From Amaricoccus macauensis (GTDB taxonomy: Bacteria; Pseudomonadota; Alphaproteobacteria; Rhodobacterales; Rhodobacteraceae): a stretch of 64,000 nt of DNA. The number at the start of each line of letters is the position of its first letter. Positions within the stretch are counted from its first letter, which is position 1. Position numbers and translations under genes: made by a program. This document shows positions 1-10,016 of this stretch, in pieces. The stretch lies in assembly GCF_014201905.1 (NCBI RefSeq), contig NZ_JACHFM010000003.1, forward strand, positions 558,001-622,000, written 5' to 3'. The notes beneath the pieces are model-generated. The model ran no database searches. It saw nothing but the letters and a program-made list of their open reading frames with translations, and had not been told where the DNA came from.

Positions 1-46
1 ACAGGGAAGAGCGGGTCCTGGGGAGGGCTTCACAGGGCGCGGGGGA

Positions 47-835
47 TCACCCCGCCGCCGCGACCGCCCGCCGGGTCATCACACCGATGAGGTGCGCGCG
101 ATATTCCGGCGTGCCGTGCATGTCGCCGATCATGCCGTCGGAGTCCGCCGACAGACCCTCGACCGCCGAGGGGCTGAAATCGGCGCTGAGGGCTTCCTCG
201 GCTTCCGTCCAGCGGAAAACTCCGTTCTCCGCGGCACCGGTCACCGCGACGCGCACGCCGTCGGCGAACTTCGCCACGAAGACCGCGACCAGCGGGAAGC
301 GGGAAGCGGGCTGGCGGATCTTCTCGTAGTGCGCCGCCTGCGGGATCGGGAAGATCACCTCGGTGATGATCTCGCCCTCATCGAGCGCGGTGGCGAACAT
401 GCCCTGGAAGTAGTCGTCCGCGGCGATCTCACGCTTGTTGGTGACGATCGTCGCGCCTGAGGCGAGTGCTGCCGCCGGGTAGCAGGCCGAGGGGTCGTTG
501 TTGGCAAGGCTGCCGCCGATCGTGCCGCGGTTGCGCACATGCGGATCACCAATGCGCTCGGCGAGCGAGGCGAGGGCGGGATAGGCCTTCGCCACCTCGT
601 GCGCCACGGTGGCGTGCGGCGTGCCGCCGCCGATGCGCACCTCGTCCCCCTCGACCGTCACGCCGCGAAGCTCGGCGATGCCGCCGAGGCTCACAAGCTT
701 CTCGGGCATGGCGAGGCGAGCCTTCAGCGTCGGAATGAGCGTCTGACCGCCGCCGAGGGCCTGCGCGCCGTCCTCGGCGAGGGCGGCCACCGCTTCCGCG
801 ACCGTGGCCGGCCGCACCAGTTCGAATGCGTACAT
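47..835 (-). CDS. Molybdenum hydroxylase FAD-binding (medium, CoxM-like) subunit
   Basis: This 262-residue subunit would carry electrons from the iron-sulfur subunit to a quinone or another acceptor through FAD. The FAD-binding motifs are visible: GGGQTLIP at residues 28-35 and TIGGSLANNDPS at 105-116, both typical of the CoxM/xanthine dehydrogenase FAD domain. Length is close to the usual 260-290. It is the last gene of a minus-strand operon, 13 bp after the large subunit, in the order small, large, medium. The substrate cannot be told from this subunit alone. Confidence 0.93.
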   Translation of the reverse strand: MYAFELVRPATVAEAVAALAEDGAQALGGGQTLIPTLKARLAMPEKLVSLGGIAELRGVTVEGDEVRIGGGTPHATVAHEVAKAYPALASLAERIGDPHVRNRGTIGGSLANNDPSACYPAAALASGATIVTNKREIAADDYFQGMFATALDEGEIITEVIFPIPQAAHYEKIRQPASRFPLVAVFVAKFADGVRVAVTGAAENGVFRWTEAEEALSADFSPSAVEGLSADSDGMIGDMHGTPEYRAHLIGVMTRRAVAAAG

Positions 836-848
836 GCGTCTTTCCCCC

Positions 849-3218
<2,370 letters not shown>

Positions 3219-3233
3219 CGTTCCCTCCCTGGC

Positions 3234-3722
3234 TTATTCTGCTGCGACGCGGTTCGAGCCGAGCTCGGCCGCGGCGGCCTGGATTGCCTTGACGATGTTG
3301 TGATAGCCCGTGCACCGGCAGATGTTGCCTTCGAGATACTCCCGGATCTCGGCCTCGCTCGGCGCCGGGTTCTCCTTCAGGAGCGACGTCGCCGTCATCA
3401 CCATGCCGGGCGTGCAGTAGCCGCACTGCAGCCCGTGATGGGTCTGGAACGCCGCCTGCACCACGGAGAGCGAGCCGTCCTTGCCGGCGATGCCCTCGAT
3501 CGTCGTCACCTCGGCACCGTCCGCCTCGAGGGCGAAGATGTTGCACGACTTGATGGAGTTGCCGTTCACGTGGACCACGCAGGCGCCGCACTGCGCAGTG
3601 TCGCAGCCGACGTGCGTGCCGGTGAGCCGCAGGCCCTCCCGGAGGAATTCCACCAGAAGCGTGCGTCCCTCGACTTCGCCGGAAACCTTCCGGCCATTCA
3701 CAGTCATGGATACCTGCGGCAT
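3234..3722 (-). CDS. (2Fe-2S)-binding small subunit (CoxS-like)
   Basis: This 162-residue electron-transfer subunit has the two [2Fe-2S] sites of molybdenum hydroxylases. The plant-type ferredoxin site is C40, C45, C48 and C60. The second site, in the helical domain, is C100-GY-C103 and C135-R-C137. It is the first gene of the three-gene operon and starts at ATG with [10 protein letters not shown]. There is no signal peptide, so the complex is probably cytoplasmic or on the inner face of the membrane. Confidence 0.95.
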   Translation of the reverse strand: MPQVSMTVNGRKVSGEVEGRTLLVEFLREGLRLTGTHVGCDTAQCGACVVHVNGNSIKSCNIFALEADGAEVTTIEGIAGKDGSLSVVQAAFQTHHGLQCGYCTPGMVMTATSLLKENPAPSEAEIREYLEGNICRCTGYHNIVKAIQAAAAELGSNRVAAE

Positions 3723-4034
3723 CCGATCCCTCCCAAAATCGATGTGCCTCCGGTCCGCGACGTTGCGGAACCGGTGGGTGTCTCGGCCACATCTGATGCG
3801 GAACGGCGCGAGATTCCAAGTGACTTTTGGTGCCGGCAGCCAAAATGCGCGCTCTCAGCACGACTTGGCCGCTCCCGGCGCGCCCGGAACTCGCGCGGCG
3901 GGATATGACCTGACGCCCGGCTCGTACCGGACGAGGGCGGGCGGTCCCGGGCGTACGGGCCCGCGACGTTGCGCGCCTTGCTCCACCTGTCACAATGGAC
4001 TACCCCTCTCGCCGACACAGCAAGGGGGGAAGTC
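3723..4034. other. Intergenic region between divergent genes
   Basis: These 312 bases separate the molybdenum hydroxylase operon (leftward) from mce (rightward), so they must hold both promoters. I see no clear sigma-70 box, riboswitch or long hairpin. A purine-rich Shine-Dalgarno stretch (AAGGGGGGAAG) lies just before the mce start at 4035. Confidence 0.6.
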
Positions 4035-4439
4035 ATGATCGGTCGTCTCAATCACGTCGCGATCGCGGTGCCCGACCTCGACGCTGCCGCGGCGCAGTAC
4101 CGAGACACGCTCGGCGCGACCGTGCGCCCGCCACAGCCCGAGCCCGACCACGGCGTGACGGTCGTCTTCATCGAGCTGCCGAACACCAAGATCGAGCTCC
4201 TGCATCCGCTGGGCGAGGGCTCGCCGATCGCGGCCTTCCTTGCCAAGAACCCCGCCGGCGGCATCCATCACATCTGCTACGAGGTCGACGACATCCTCGC
4301 CGCCCGCGACCGGCTGAAGGCTGCGGGCGCCCGCGTGCTCGGCGACGGCGAGCCGAAGATCGGCGCCCATGGCAAGCCGGTGCTCTTCCTGCACCCCAAG
4401 GACTTCAACGGCGCGCTCGTCGAACTGGAACAGGCATGA
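4035..4439 (+). CDS. mce: Methylmalonyl-CoA epimerase
   Basis: This 134-residue single-domain protein of the glyoxalase/VOC fold interconverts the two epimers of methylmalonyl-CoA in propionyl-CoA and branched-chain catabolism. It opens with the family signature [15 protein letters not shown], whose histidine is a metal ligand. [12 protein letters not shown] and a C-terminal LVELEQA supply the other ligands. The ATG at 4035 follows a strong AAGGGGGGAAG ribosome site; an upstream in-frame start at 3969 lacks one. Its stop overlaps the start of the DUF1467 gene, a pairing common in alphaproteobacteria. Confidence 0.93.
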   Translation: MIGRLNHVAIAVPDLDAAAAQYRDTLGATVRPPQPEPDHGVTVVFIELPNTKIELLHPLGEGSPIAAFLAKNPAGGIHHICYEVDDILAARDRLKAAGARVLGDGEPKIGAHGKPVLFLHPKDFNGALVELEQA

Positions 4440-4762
4440 GCATCATCTCCGCCATCGTCCTGTTCTGGATGATCTGGTTCCTCACCCTGCTCTGCATCAT
4501 CCCCATCGGGCTGCAGACCCAGGGCGAGAGCGGCAAGACCGTGGAGGGGACGCCGTCCTCGGCCCCGGTCAACCCGATGATCCGCAAGAAGGCGCTTCAG
4601 ACCACCGTCGTCACCATCGTGGTCTGGGCCTCGGTCTGCGCCTTCATCGTCTGGGGCGGCGTCTCGGTGCGCGACATCGACTTCTTCCACCGGATGAGCC
4701 CGGTGGCCGAAACCTCGGCGCCCGAGGCCACGGTTCCCGCGCCGGCAACCCCTTCGCGGTAA
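4436..4762 (+). CDS. DUF1467 family membrane protein
   Basis: This 108-residue inner-membrane protein has two hydrophobic segments, about residues 4-27 and 53-75. Between them is a polar stretch rich in G, S, T and P, and the C-terminal tail is proline/alanine-rich. The arrangement and the start [18 protein letters not shown] match DUF1467. The start codon overlaps the mce stop (ATGA), so the two genes are translationally coupled. DUF1467 proteins are almost always next to mce in alphaproteobacteria, but their function is unknown. Confidence 0.88.
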   Translation: MSIISAIVLFWMIWFLTLLCIIPIGLQTQGESGKTVEGTPSSAPVNPMIRKKALQTTVVTIVVWASVCAFIVWGGVSVRDIDFFHRMSPVAETSAPEATVPAPATPSR

Positions 4763-4874
4763 GCCCGTCGCACCGGGCCGCGTGACAGGACATGGCCGGC
4801 CACCCGTGCTAACCTGTCGGTTCCCGGAACATCGGCCCGGGACATCTGCCCGGACATCGGAAGGAGCCTTGCCC

Positions 4875-5015
4875 ATGAAGATCGCTACCGCACTTGTCGC
4901 CGCGCTGGTGCTCGCCGGCGCCGCCACGTCGGCGATGGCCTGCGGCGCCGCCAAGCAGACCACGGCGCAAAACCAGCAGGAGCAGCTTCTGCCACCGCAG
5001 GACGCGCGCAGCTGA
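4875..5015 (+). CDS. Small exported protein of unknown function
   Basis: This 46-residue protein starts with a short signal peptide (MKIATALVAALVLAGAATSA) and then a Met-Ala-Cys, so it may be cleaved near residue 20. The mature part has one cysteine and is rich in glutamine. A clear AAGGAG ribosome site lies nine bases before the ATG, and a strong hairpin follows 11 bases after the stop, which supports a real monocistronic gene. I do not recognise a family; short secreted proteins of this type are common in Rhodobacterales. Confidence 0.6.
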   Translation: MKIATALVAALVLAGAATSAMACGAAKQTTAQNQQEQLLPPQDARS

Positions 5016-5025
5016 CGCGCTGCCC

Positions 5026-5054
5026 GGACGCTCGCCCGACCACGGCGAGCGTCC
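5026..5054 (+). terminator. Hairpin after the small exported protein gene
   Basis: A perfect 11-bp stem (GGACGCTCGCC and GGCGAGCGTCC) closes a 7-base loop, 11 bases after the stop codon. Only a weak T stretch follows, so it may act with Rho or mainly protect the mRNA end. Confidence 0.6.
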
Positions 5055-5140
5055 CCTAATACAACCGTAGATAGAATTTCGGTTGCACTGCTCTCGCAAT
5101 AATCGGATAACGGGGCATCACCTTCCTTCTGGAGGAGCCC

Positions 5141-6304
5141 ATGCCTCGTGCTCGGGTCCGCGCCCTGATGGCGCGGGCCGCCCGCATCGCCGTGCCGATC
5201 GCCCCGGCGATCGCGTCCGCGATCTCCCTCGCTCCCGCCATTGCCGAGGCCGCGGCCATCGAACGATCGGTGCCCTCGACCAGCCGCATCCTCTTCGAGA
5301 CCGGCCGCTACGGCGAGTTCGGCACCACATGGATCGCCGCGCGCCAGAACGGCATCGGGGCGGACCTCTCGCCCCTCGGGACGCCCGCGGTCCTCGACGG
5401 CCGCACCGGTAACATGTTCGACGCCATGTGGTCGCTCGACGGGGCGCTGAAGGCCGACCTCGGCGAGCGCCTGTCCTTCGCGCTGATCCTCGATCAGCCC
5501 TATGGCGCGCGCACCACCTATCCCGGCGGAGGCACCCCCGTCGCCGCCTTCTACGGAGGCACCCTGGCGCGTCTCGACACGTGGGAGGCGAGCGGCATCC
5601 TCGCGTGGGACGTGACGCCTTCGCTCAAGGCCTATGCCGGCCTGCGGGCGCAGTGGCTGGAGGCGCGCGCCGACATCCCGTTCATGGCCGGCTACACCGT
5701 CCGGGGGAGGGGTGACTGGGGCATGGGCTATGTGGCCGGCCTCGCGTTCGAGCGGCCGGAGATCGCCTTTCGCGCCGCGCTCACCTACGGCTCCGCCATC
5801 CGCCACCGCCTCGCAACCGCCGAGAGCACGGCTCTCGCCCACCAGTCAGGCACCACCGCGATCGACACCCCGCAGGCGGTGACCTTCGAGATCCAGTCCG
5901 GCATCGCCCCCCGCACCCTCGCCTTCGGTTCGCTGCGCTGGGTGGAGTGGTCGGACTTCAGCATCGACCCGATGCTCTATCGCGAGATGATCGGCGAACC
6001 GCTGGTCGAGTACTCCGGCGACGGCTGGACCTGGACCGCCGGCCTCGCGCACCAGTTGACCGACGCCCTCGCGGGCGCGCTCTCGGTCACCTACGAGCCG
6101 ACGACCGGCGGCAAGCTCACCACCCTCGGGCCGCAGGACGGCCGCGCCTCCGCGACCGCCGCCCTGAGCTACGACTTCGGCGCGGCAAACCTCACCGGCG
6201 GGGTGACGTGGGGCCGCATCGGCGACACACGGAACGGGCTCGACACCCGTTTCGACGACGGCTCCGCCCTCGGCCTCGGTCTCCGGCTCGGCGTCAGTTT
6301 CTGA
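5141..6304 (+). CDS. FadL/OmpP1-type outer membrane transport protein
   Basis: This 387-residue protein has an N-terminal signal peptide (about residues 1-39, alanine-rich) and then alternating beta-strand patterns of a 14-strand FadL-like barrel. It ends with RLGVSF, a terminal phenylalanine as recognised by the BAM machinery. Features shared with the FadL family include FETGRYGEF soon after the cleavage site, SFALILDQPYGA, and LRAQWLEARADIPFMAGYTV in the middle. FadL relatives let long-chain fatty acids or other hydrophobic compounds cross the outer membrane. It stands alone with its own GGAGGAGCCC ribosome site. Confidence 0.85.
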   Translation: MPRARVRALMARAARIAVPIAPAIASAISLAPAIAEAAAIERSVPSTSRILFETGRYGEFGTTWIAARQNGIGADLSPLGTPAVLDGRTGNMFDAMWSLDGALKADLGERLSFALILDQPYGARTTYPGGGTPVAAFYGGTLARLDTWEASGILAWDVTPSLKAYAGLRAQWLEARADIPFMAGYTVRGRGDWGMGYVAGLAFERPEIAFRAALTYGSAIRHRLATAESTALAHQSGTTAIDTPQAVTFEIQSGIAPRTLAFGSLRWVEWSDFSIDPMLYREMIGEPLVEYSGDGWTWTAGLAHQLTDALAGALSVTYEPTTGGKLTTLGPQDGRASATAALSYDFGAANLTGGVTWGRIGDTRNGLDTRFDDGSALGLGLRLGVSF

Positions 6305-6365
6305 GGGCAGGGGGCCTCGGGCCGGACCCGCCGGTCGTTCGCAAATCCGGTATACTCTCGGCCAT

Positions 6366-6863
6366 ATGGCCGGGGGGCCGATGACCATTTCCATGACCGA
6401 CCGCCTGGAGCGCCAGGGGAAGCAGTTGCGGGTCGTGCCTTATCCGCACCGGGCCGCCGAACTCGAGCGGCAGGTCGAGCGCGCCAGGCAGGCCTGGAGG
6501 GCGGAGCTTCACGCCGCCGAGGCCTCCGGCACCGTCCGGGGCTGGTGGCAGCGCCTGAAGTTCCGGCGGCGCCTGGGCAGGGATCCCGCAATCCGGGAGT
6601 TGAGCCAGATGCACTCCTTGCCATTTGTGTGGCTCATGGTGTTTTCAAATGCGTTCTGGACATCCCACGTGACGCGGCCCTTCCTGCTGGTCCCCGTCCT
6701 CGTGCTGATCGTGATGATTCTCGATCCGTTCCTGGTCTGGATCGGATCGCGCCTCGTTCCCCACGGCGGCTTTACCCGCTGGCAGTTTGTCGGAGTAAGT
6801 TTCGCAAGCCTCGGAGTGTCTGTGGCGATCGTTGTTTGGATTGCACTTCTACTATCAAGGTGA
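6366..6863 (+). CDS. Membrane protein of unknown function
   Basis: This 165-residue protein has a charged, probably helical N-terminal half (residues 10-65, rich in R and E) and then hydrophobic stretches at about 82-117 and 135-163. The start could also be the ATG at 6381. Towards its 3' end the gene becomes less GC-rich than its neighbours. I do not recognise the family. A degraded stretch at 7181-7326 may come from a related gene, because DPFLVWIGSRLVPHGGF here resembles DPVFVGIGSPFVPRDCF there. Confidence 0.6.
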   Translation: MAGGPMTISMTDRLERQGKQLRVVPYPHRAAELERQVERARQAWRAELHAAEASGTVRGWWQRLKFRRRLGRDPAIRELSQMHSLPFVWLMVFSNAFWTSHVTRPFLLVPVLVLIVMILDPFLVWIGSRLVPHGGFTRWQFVGVSFASLGVSVAIVVWIALLLSR

Positions 6864-7180
6864 GCATCAGTAAGTGGTTCAATCTGACCAGTACGTGAGA
6901 AAGTGTATATGAGAATATAATAGTTGACCCATCCGCGCAACTGGCTCTGTCCGTGGGGCAGTCGCGCGTATGACATGGCCCCCCTTGACAGCCGCGGGGC
7001 TCTCGATACGCCGCCCCAGGACCGCCTTGTACCCGGCCCGCGCGATCGAACTCGGCGCAGGGAGGGACGTCTCAACCCCGAGGGCATCTCCGGGAATTCA
7101 GGCCACCAACGCCCCCGTCGCCTTCCCAGGGCGCCCGGCAGCCCGGCTATGGCTGCCGCTCGCACTTCCTCGCCGCCCTG

Positions 7181-7326
7181 ATTCCAGATCCCGTCTTCGT
7201 CGGGATCGGCTCGCCCTTCGTCCCGCGCGACTGTTTCACCTTTCGGAGAGCCCCGTGGCCTTCCTCGCCGGCATCTGCCTCGTCGCGTTCGGCCAGTCGA
7301 TCGTCCGCTTCCTGCTCCGGAGCTGA
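7181..7326 (+). pseudogene. Possible fragment related to the C-terminus of the 6366 gene
   Basis: The 535-base gap 6864-7398 has no intact gene. At 7181 one frame reads IPDPVFVGIGSPFVPRDCFTF, close to ILDPFLVWIGSRLVPHGGFT of the preceding gene. After a one-base frame change it continues as a hydrophobic segment ending FLLRS, where the intact gene ends LLLSR. The likeness is short and the call is tentative. The rest of the gap (6864-7180) shows only an AT-rich patch around 6900-6925. Confidence 0.35.
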
Positions 7327-7398
7327 CCCGCACGGTTGCGTTCGACCCGACCCCCGTCCTATGGAACAGTGGCTCGGCAGCACCTTGGGGGGCGGGGA

Positions 7399-8643
7399 AT
7401 GGACGCGGATTTCGTCGCGGCGGTGCGGGAAGCAGCCGCAGAACTCGCGTCCGTGCTCGAGCCGACGCCGCTCCAGCGCAACGACTTCCTCTCGGCCCGC
7501 TACGGCGCCGACATCTGGCTGAAGCGCGAGGATCTGACCCCGGTCCGTTCCTACAAGCTCCGCGGGGCCTTCAACGCCATGCGCAAGGTCCTCGCCCGGC
7601 CCGAGGCGCCCAACCGCTTCGTCTGCGCTTCCGCCGGCAACCACGCCCAGGGCCTCGCCTACGCCTGCCGGCATTTCGGCGTCGATGGCGTCGTCTTCAT
7701 GCCGGTGACCACACCGCAGCAAAAGATCGACAAGACCCGCGCCTTCGGCGGCGGCCGCGTCCAGATCCGCCTCATCGGCGACTACGTCGACGCGACCCTC
7801 GCCGCTGCGAAGGCCTTCGCAGCCGCCGAGGGTGCGCACTTCCTGCCGCCCTTCGACGACCCCGACGTGATCGAAGGTCAGGCGACCTGCGGCCTCGAGA
7901 TCCTCGACCAGCTCGGCCGCGCCCCCGATCTCCTCGTCGTCCCGGTCGGCGGCGGCGGCCTCTCTTCGGGGCTGCGGTCCGTCTTCACGGCGCTGGCCCC
8001 CGCAACGCCCCTTCTGCTGGTGGAGCCCGCCGGTGCCACGAGCCTCCACGCGGCGCTCATCGCCGGGCACCCGGTGACGCTCCCCGAGGTCGACAACTTC
8101 GTCGACGGCGCCGCCGTGGCCCGGATCGGCGACCTGAACTTCGCCGCCCTCGCCAGCCTCGACCCCTCCGCCGTCATCCACGTCACCGAAGACCGGATCT
8201 GCGCCACGATGATCGAGATGCTGAACGTCGAGGGCGTCGTCCTCGAGCCGGCCGGCGCGCTTGCCATCGACGCGCTCCGCGATCTCGACATCGCCGGCAA
8301 GACCGTGGTCGCGGTGGTCTCGGGCGGCAACTTCGACTTCGAGCGGCTGCCCGATGTCAGGGAACGGGCGCTGCGCTGGGAGGGCCGGAAGAAGTACTAT
8401 ATCCTCCGCCTGCCACAGCGCCCGGGCGCGCTCCGCGAATTCCTCGAAACCCTCGGGCCCGACGACGACATCAGCCGCTTCGAGTACCTGAAGAAGTCCG
8501 CCCGCAACTTCGGCTCGGTCCTGATCGGCATCGAGACCCGCGAGCGGGGAAATTTCGCCGGGCTGGAGACGCGGGTCGCCGCCGCCGGCTTCACCTGGCT
8601 CGACATCACGTCCGACGCCGTCATCACCAACCTGATCATTTGA
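7399..8643 (+). CDS. ilvA: Threonine ammonia-lyase (threonine deaminase)
   Basis: This 414-residue PLP enzyme converts threonine to 2-oxobutanoate and ammonia, the first step of isoleucine synthesis. The PLP lysine is K53 in RSYKLRGA, and the phosphate-binding glycine loop is VGGGGLSSG. A C-terminal ACT-like domain (about 330-414) starts KKYYILRLPQRPGALREFL and gives the usual site for feedback inhibition by isoleucine. Length fits the shorter form with one ACT-like unit. The ATG at 7399 follows a GGGGGGCGGGG stretch and fits the family start better than the in-frame start 63 bases upstream. The next gene begins 5 bases after the stop. Confidence 0.92.
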   Translation: MDADFVAAVREAAAELASVLEPTPLQRNDFLSARYGADIWLKREDLTPVRSYKLRGAFNAMRKVLARPEAPNRFVCASAGNHAQGLAYACRHFGVDGVVFMPVTTPQQKIDKTRAFGGGRVQIRLIGDYVDATLAAAKAFAAAEGAHFLPPFDDPDVIEGQATCGLEILDQLGRAPDLLVVPVGGGGLSSGLRSVFTALAPATPLLLVEPAGATSLHAALIAGHPVTLPEVDNFVDGAAVARIGDLNFAALASLDPSAVIHVTEDRICATMIEMLNVEGVVLEPAGALAIDALRDLDIAGKTVVAVVSGGNFDFERLPDVRERALRWEGRKKYYILRLPQRPGALREFLETLGPDDDISRFEYLKKSARNFGSVLIGIETRERGNFAGLETRVAAAGFTWLDITSDAVITNLII

Positions 8644-8647
8644 GCCC

Positions 8648-9421
8648 ATGCAACTTGCCTCGACCACCTACGGCCCCGCCACCGAGCATCGGCCGCTTCT
8701 CATCGTCCACGGCCTCTTCGGCTCGCAGCGGAACTGGAGCGCCATCGCCAAGCGCCTCGCGCTGCACCGGCAGGTGGTGACGGTCGACCTGCGCAACCAC
8801 GGCCAGAGCCCGTGGAGCCCGACCCACGACTATCCCGCCATGGCCGCGGACCTCGCCCGCGTGATCACCGCCCACGCCGGGCGGATGGACGTGCTCGGCC
8901 ACTCCATGGGCGGCAAGGCCGCAATGACGCTGGCGCTGACCGAGCCCGACCGGGTGGGGCGCCTCATCGTCGCCGACATCGCGCCGGTCGCCTACCGCCA
9001 CAATCAGATGCAATACGTCAACGCGATGCGCGGAATCGACCTCTCGGGCGTCACCCGCCGCTCGCAGGCCGACGCGGCCCTCGCGGAAACGGTGCCCGAG
9101 GCCGCGGTCCGGGCGTTCCTGCTGACCAGCCTCGCCGTCGAGAGTGGCCACGCCGAGTGGCGCCTGAACCTCGAGGCGCTCGCCGCCGAGATGCCGAAAA
9201 TCCTCGACTTCCCCGCGATCGAGGCGCGCTTCACCGGGCCGACGCTGTTCCTGACCGGCGCCACCTCGGACTACGTGCGTCCCGCCTACCGCGAGCGGGT
9301 GCTTGCGCGCTTTCCGGCGGCCGAGCACGAAGCCCTGGCGAACGCCGGCCACTGGCTGCACGCCGACGCCCCGAACGCCTTCGTCGCCGCGGTGGAATGC
9401 TTCCTCGATCGGCAGGACTAG
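8648..9421 (+). CDS. Alpha/beta-fold hydrolase (YbfF-like esterase)
   Basis: This 257-residue enzyme has a complete serine hydrolase triad pattern: nucleophile S86 in GHSMGG, an aspartate in TSDYV and a histidine in NAGHWLHADAP near the C-terminus. HGLFGSQRNW supplies the oxyanion region. The order and spacing fit YbfF-type esterases that act on short acyl esters or acyl-CoA. It starts 5 bases after ilvA and is probably co-transcribed with it. The natural substrate is unknown. Confidence 0.88.
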   Translation: MQLASTTYGPATEHRPLLIVHGLFGSQRNWSAIAKRLALHRQVVTVDLRNHGQSPWSPTHDYPAMAADLARVITAHAGRMDVLGHSMGGKAAMTLALTEPDRVGRLIVADIAPVAYRHNQMQYVNAMRGIDLSGVTRRSQADAALAETVPEAAVRAFLLTSLAVESGHAEWRLNLEALAAEMPKILDFPAIEARFTGPTLFLTGATSDYVRPAYRERVLARFPAAEHEALANAGHWLHADAPNAFVAAVECFLDRQD

Positions 9422-9462
9422 CCTCTGGACGCGCGCTCTGGCGGTTGCTAAGGGAAGCGCGC

Positions 9463-9538
9463 GCCGCAGTAGCTCAGCTGGTAGAGCACGTCATTCGTAA
9501 TGATGGGGTCGGGGGTTCGAGTCCCTTCTGCGGCACCA
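9463..9538 (+). tRNA. tRNA-Thr (anticodon CGT)
   Basis: A full cloverleaf can be drawn. The acceptor stem is GCCGCAG with CTGCGGC, the anticodon loop TTCGTAA carries CGT in a 5-bp stem, and the T arm contains GGTTCGAGTCC. The genome encodes the 3' CCA (9536-9538). An integrase fragment lies 170 bases downstream, so this gene has served as an integration site. Confidence 0.95.
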
Positions 9539-9651
9539 CCATCCCGTTCGCCAATGTGCGCGGATGATTGAGAACCATCGGAAATTGTGAGATAATTTAA
9601 GCCGGCCTGAACGCCGGTGTCCGCTTTCGTCCGCCCACAATCGGATGAAGG

Positions 9652-9702
9652 TGGGGGCCTTCGCGGGGGCCTCCCGATTGGTCTCGAGTTGAAAGGCCCC
9701 CA
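9652..9702. repeat. Inverted repeat before the integrase remnant
   Basis: TGGGGGCCTT and AAGGCCCCCA form a perfect 10-bp stem around a 31-base loop, directly upstream of the integrase stub. It may be an operator or the attachment-side structure of the lost element. No function can be shown from sequence alone. Confidence 0.4.
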
Positions 9703-9704
9703 AA

Positions 9705-9785
9705 GTGCCGCTGACCGATTCCGCGATCCGCGCGCTGAAGCCCCGGACGACTGCGTACAAGGCGGCTGACGAGAGAGGGCTGTGA
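9705..9785 (+). pseudogene. N-terminal remnant of a P4-type tyrosine integrase
   Basis: A GTG start opens a 26-residue frame beginning PLTDSAIRALKPRTTAYKAA, ending at a TGA. This is the typical first stretch of P4-family integrases (a lysine-rich LTD..IRALKPR..PYKLAD N-terminus), cut off before the catalytic domain. It lies just downstream of tRNA-Thr in the orientation these integrases use. The remainder of the element is not found nearby, so this is a scar of an excised or decayed island. Confidence 0.65.
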
Positions 9786-9963
9786 GGCGACGTACCCGCA
9801 TCGTGTCACCGGCCGGCGGTGCCCGTGCCTGATCCTTCCGCATTCGCGGTCAGGCCAGGAACCTGTCACATTGCCGGCCGGTCGGACGGCCTGCGAGCGC
9901 ATTTCGCACGGCGAACGACGTTGCCGGCGGCTTTGCGCGGACCCGCCGGAACTGAAAACCGAA

Positions 9964-10005
9964 GAGGGCATGCAGCCGCCGCGATCGCCGAGGCTGCATG
10001 CCCTC
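9964..10005 (-). terminator. Terminator of the nucleoside operon
   Basis: A perfect 14-bp stem (GAGGGCATGCAGCC and GGCTGCATGCCCTC) with a 14-base loop lies 11 bases beyond the stop of the leftward aldehyde dehydrogenase gene. On the minus strand it is followed by a T-rich tail, TTCGGTTTTC. This is a good Rho-independent terminator. The remaining bases of 9539-10016 hold only the integrase scar and its inverted repeat. Confidence 0.75.
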
Positions 10006-10016
10006 TCTCGGCCGGC

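Noticed and set aside
9448-9843. Frames ending in RRRDSNPRP-like sequence antisense to tRNA-Thr
   Set aside because: This is a known artefact: the reverse strand of tRNA genes translates to RRRDSNPRP-like peptides. The tRNA explains it.
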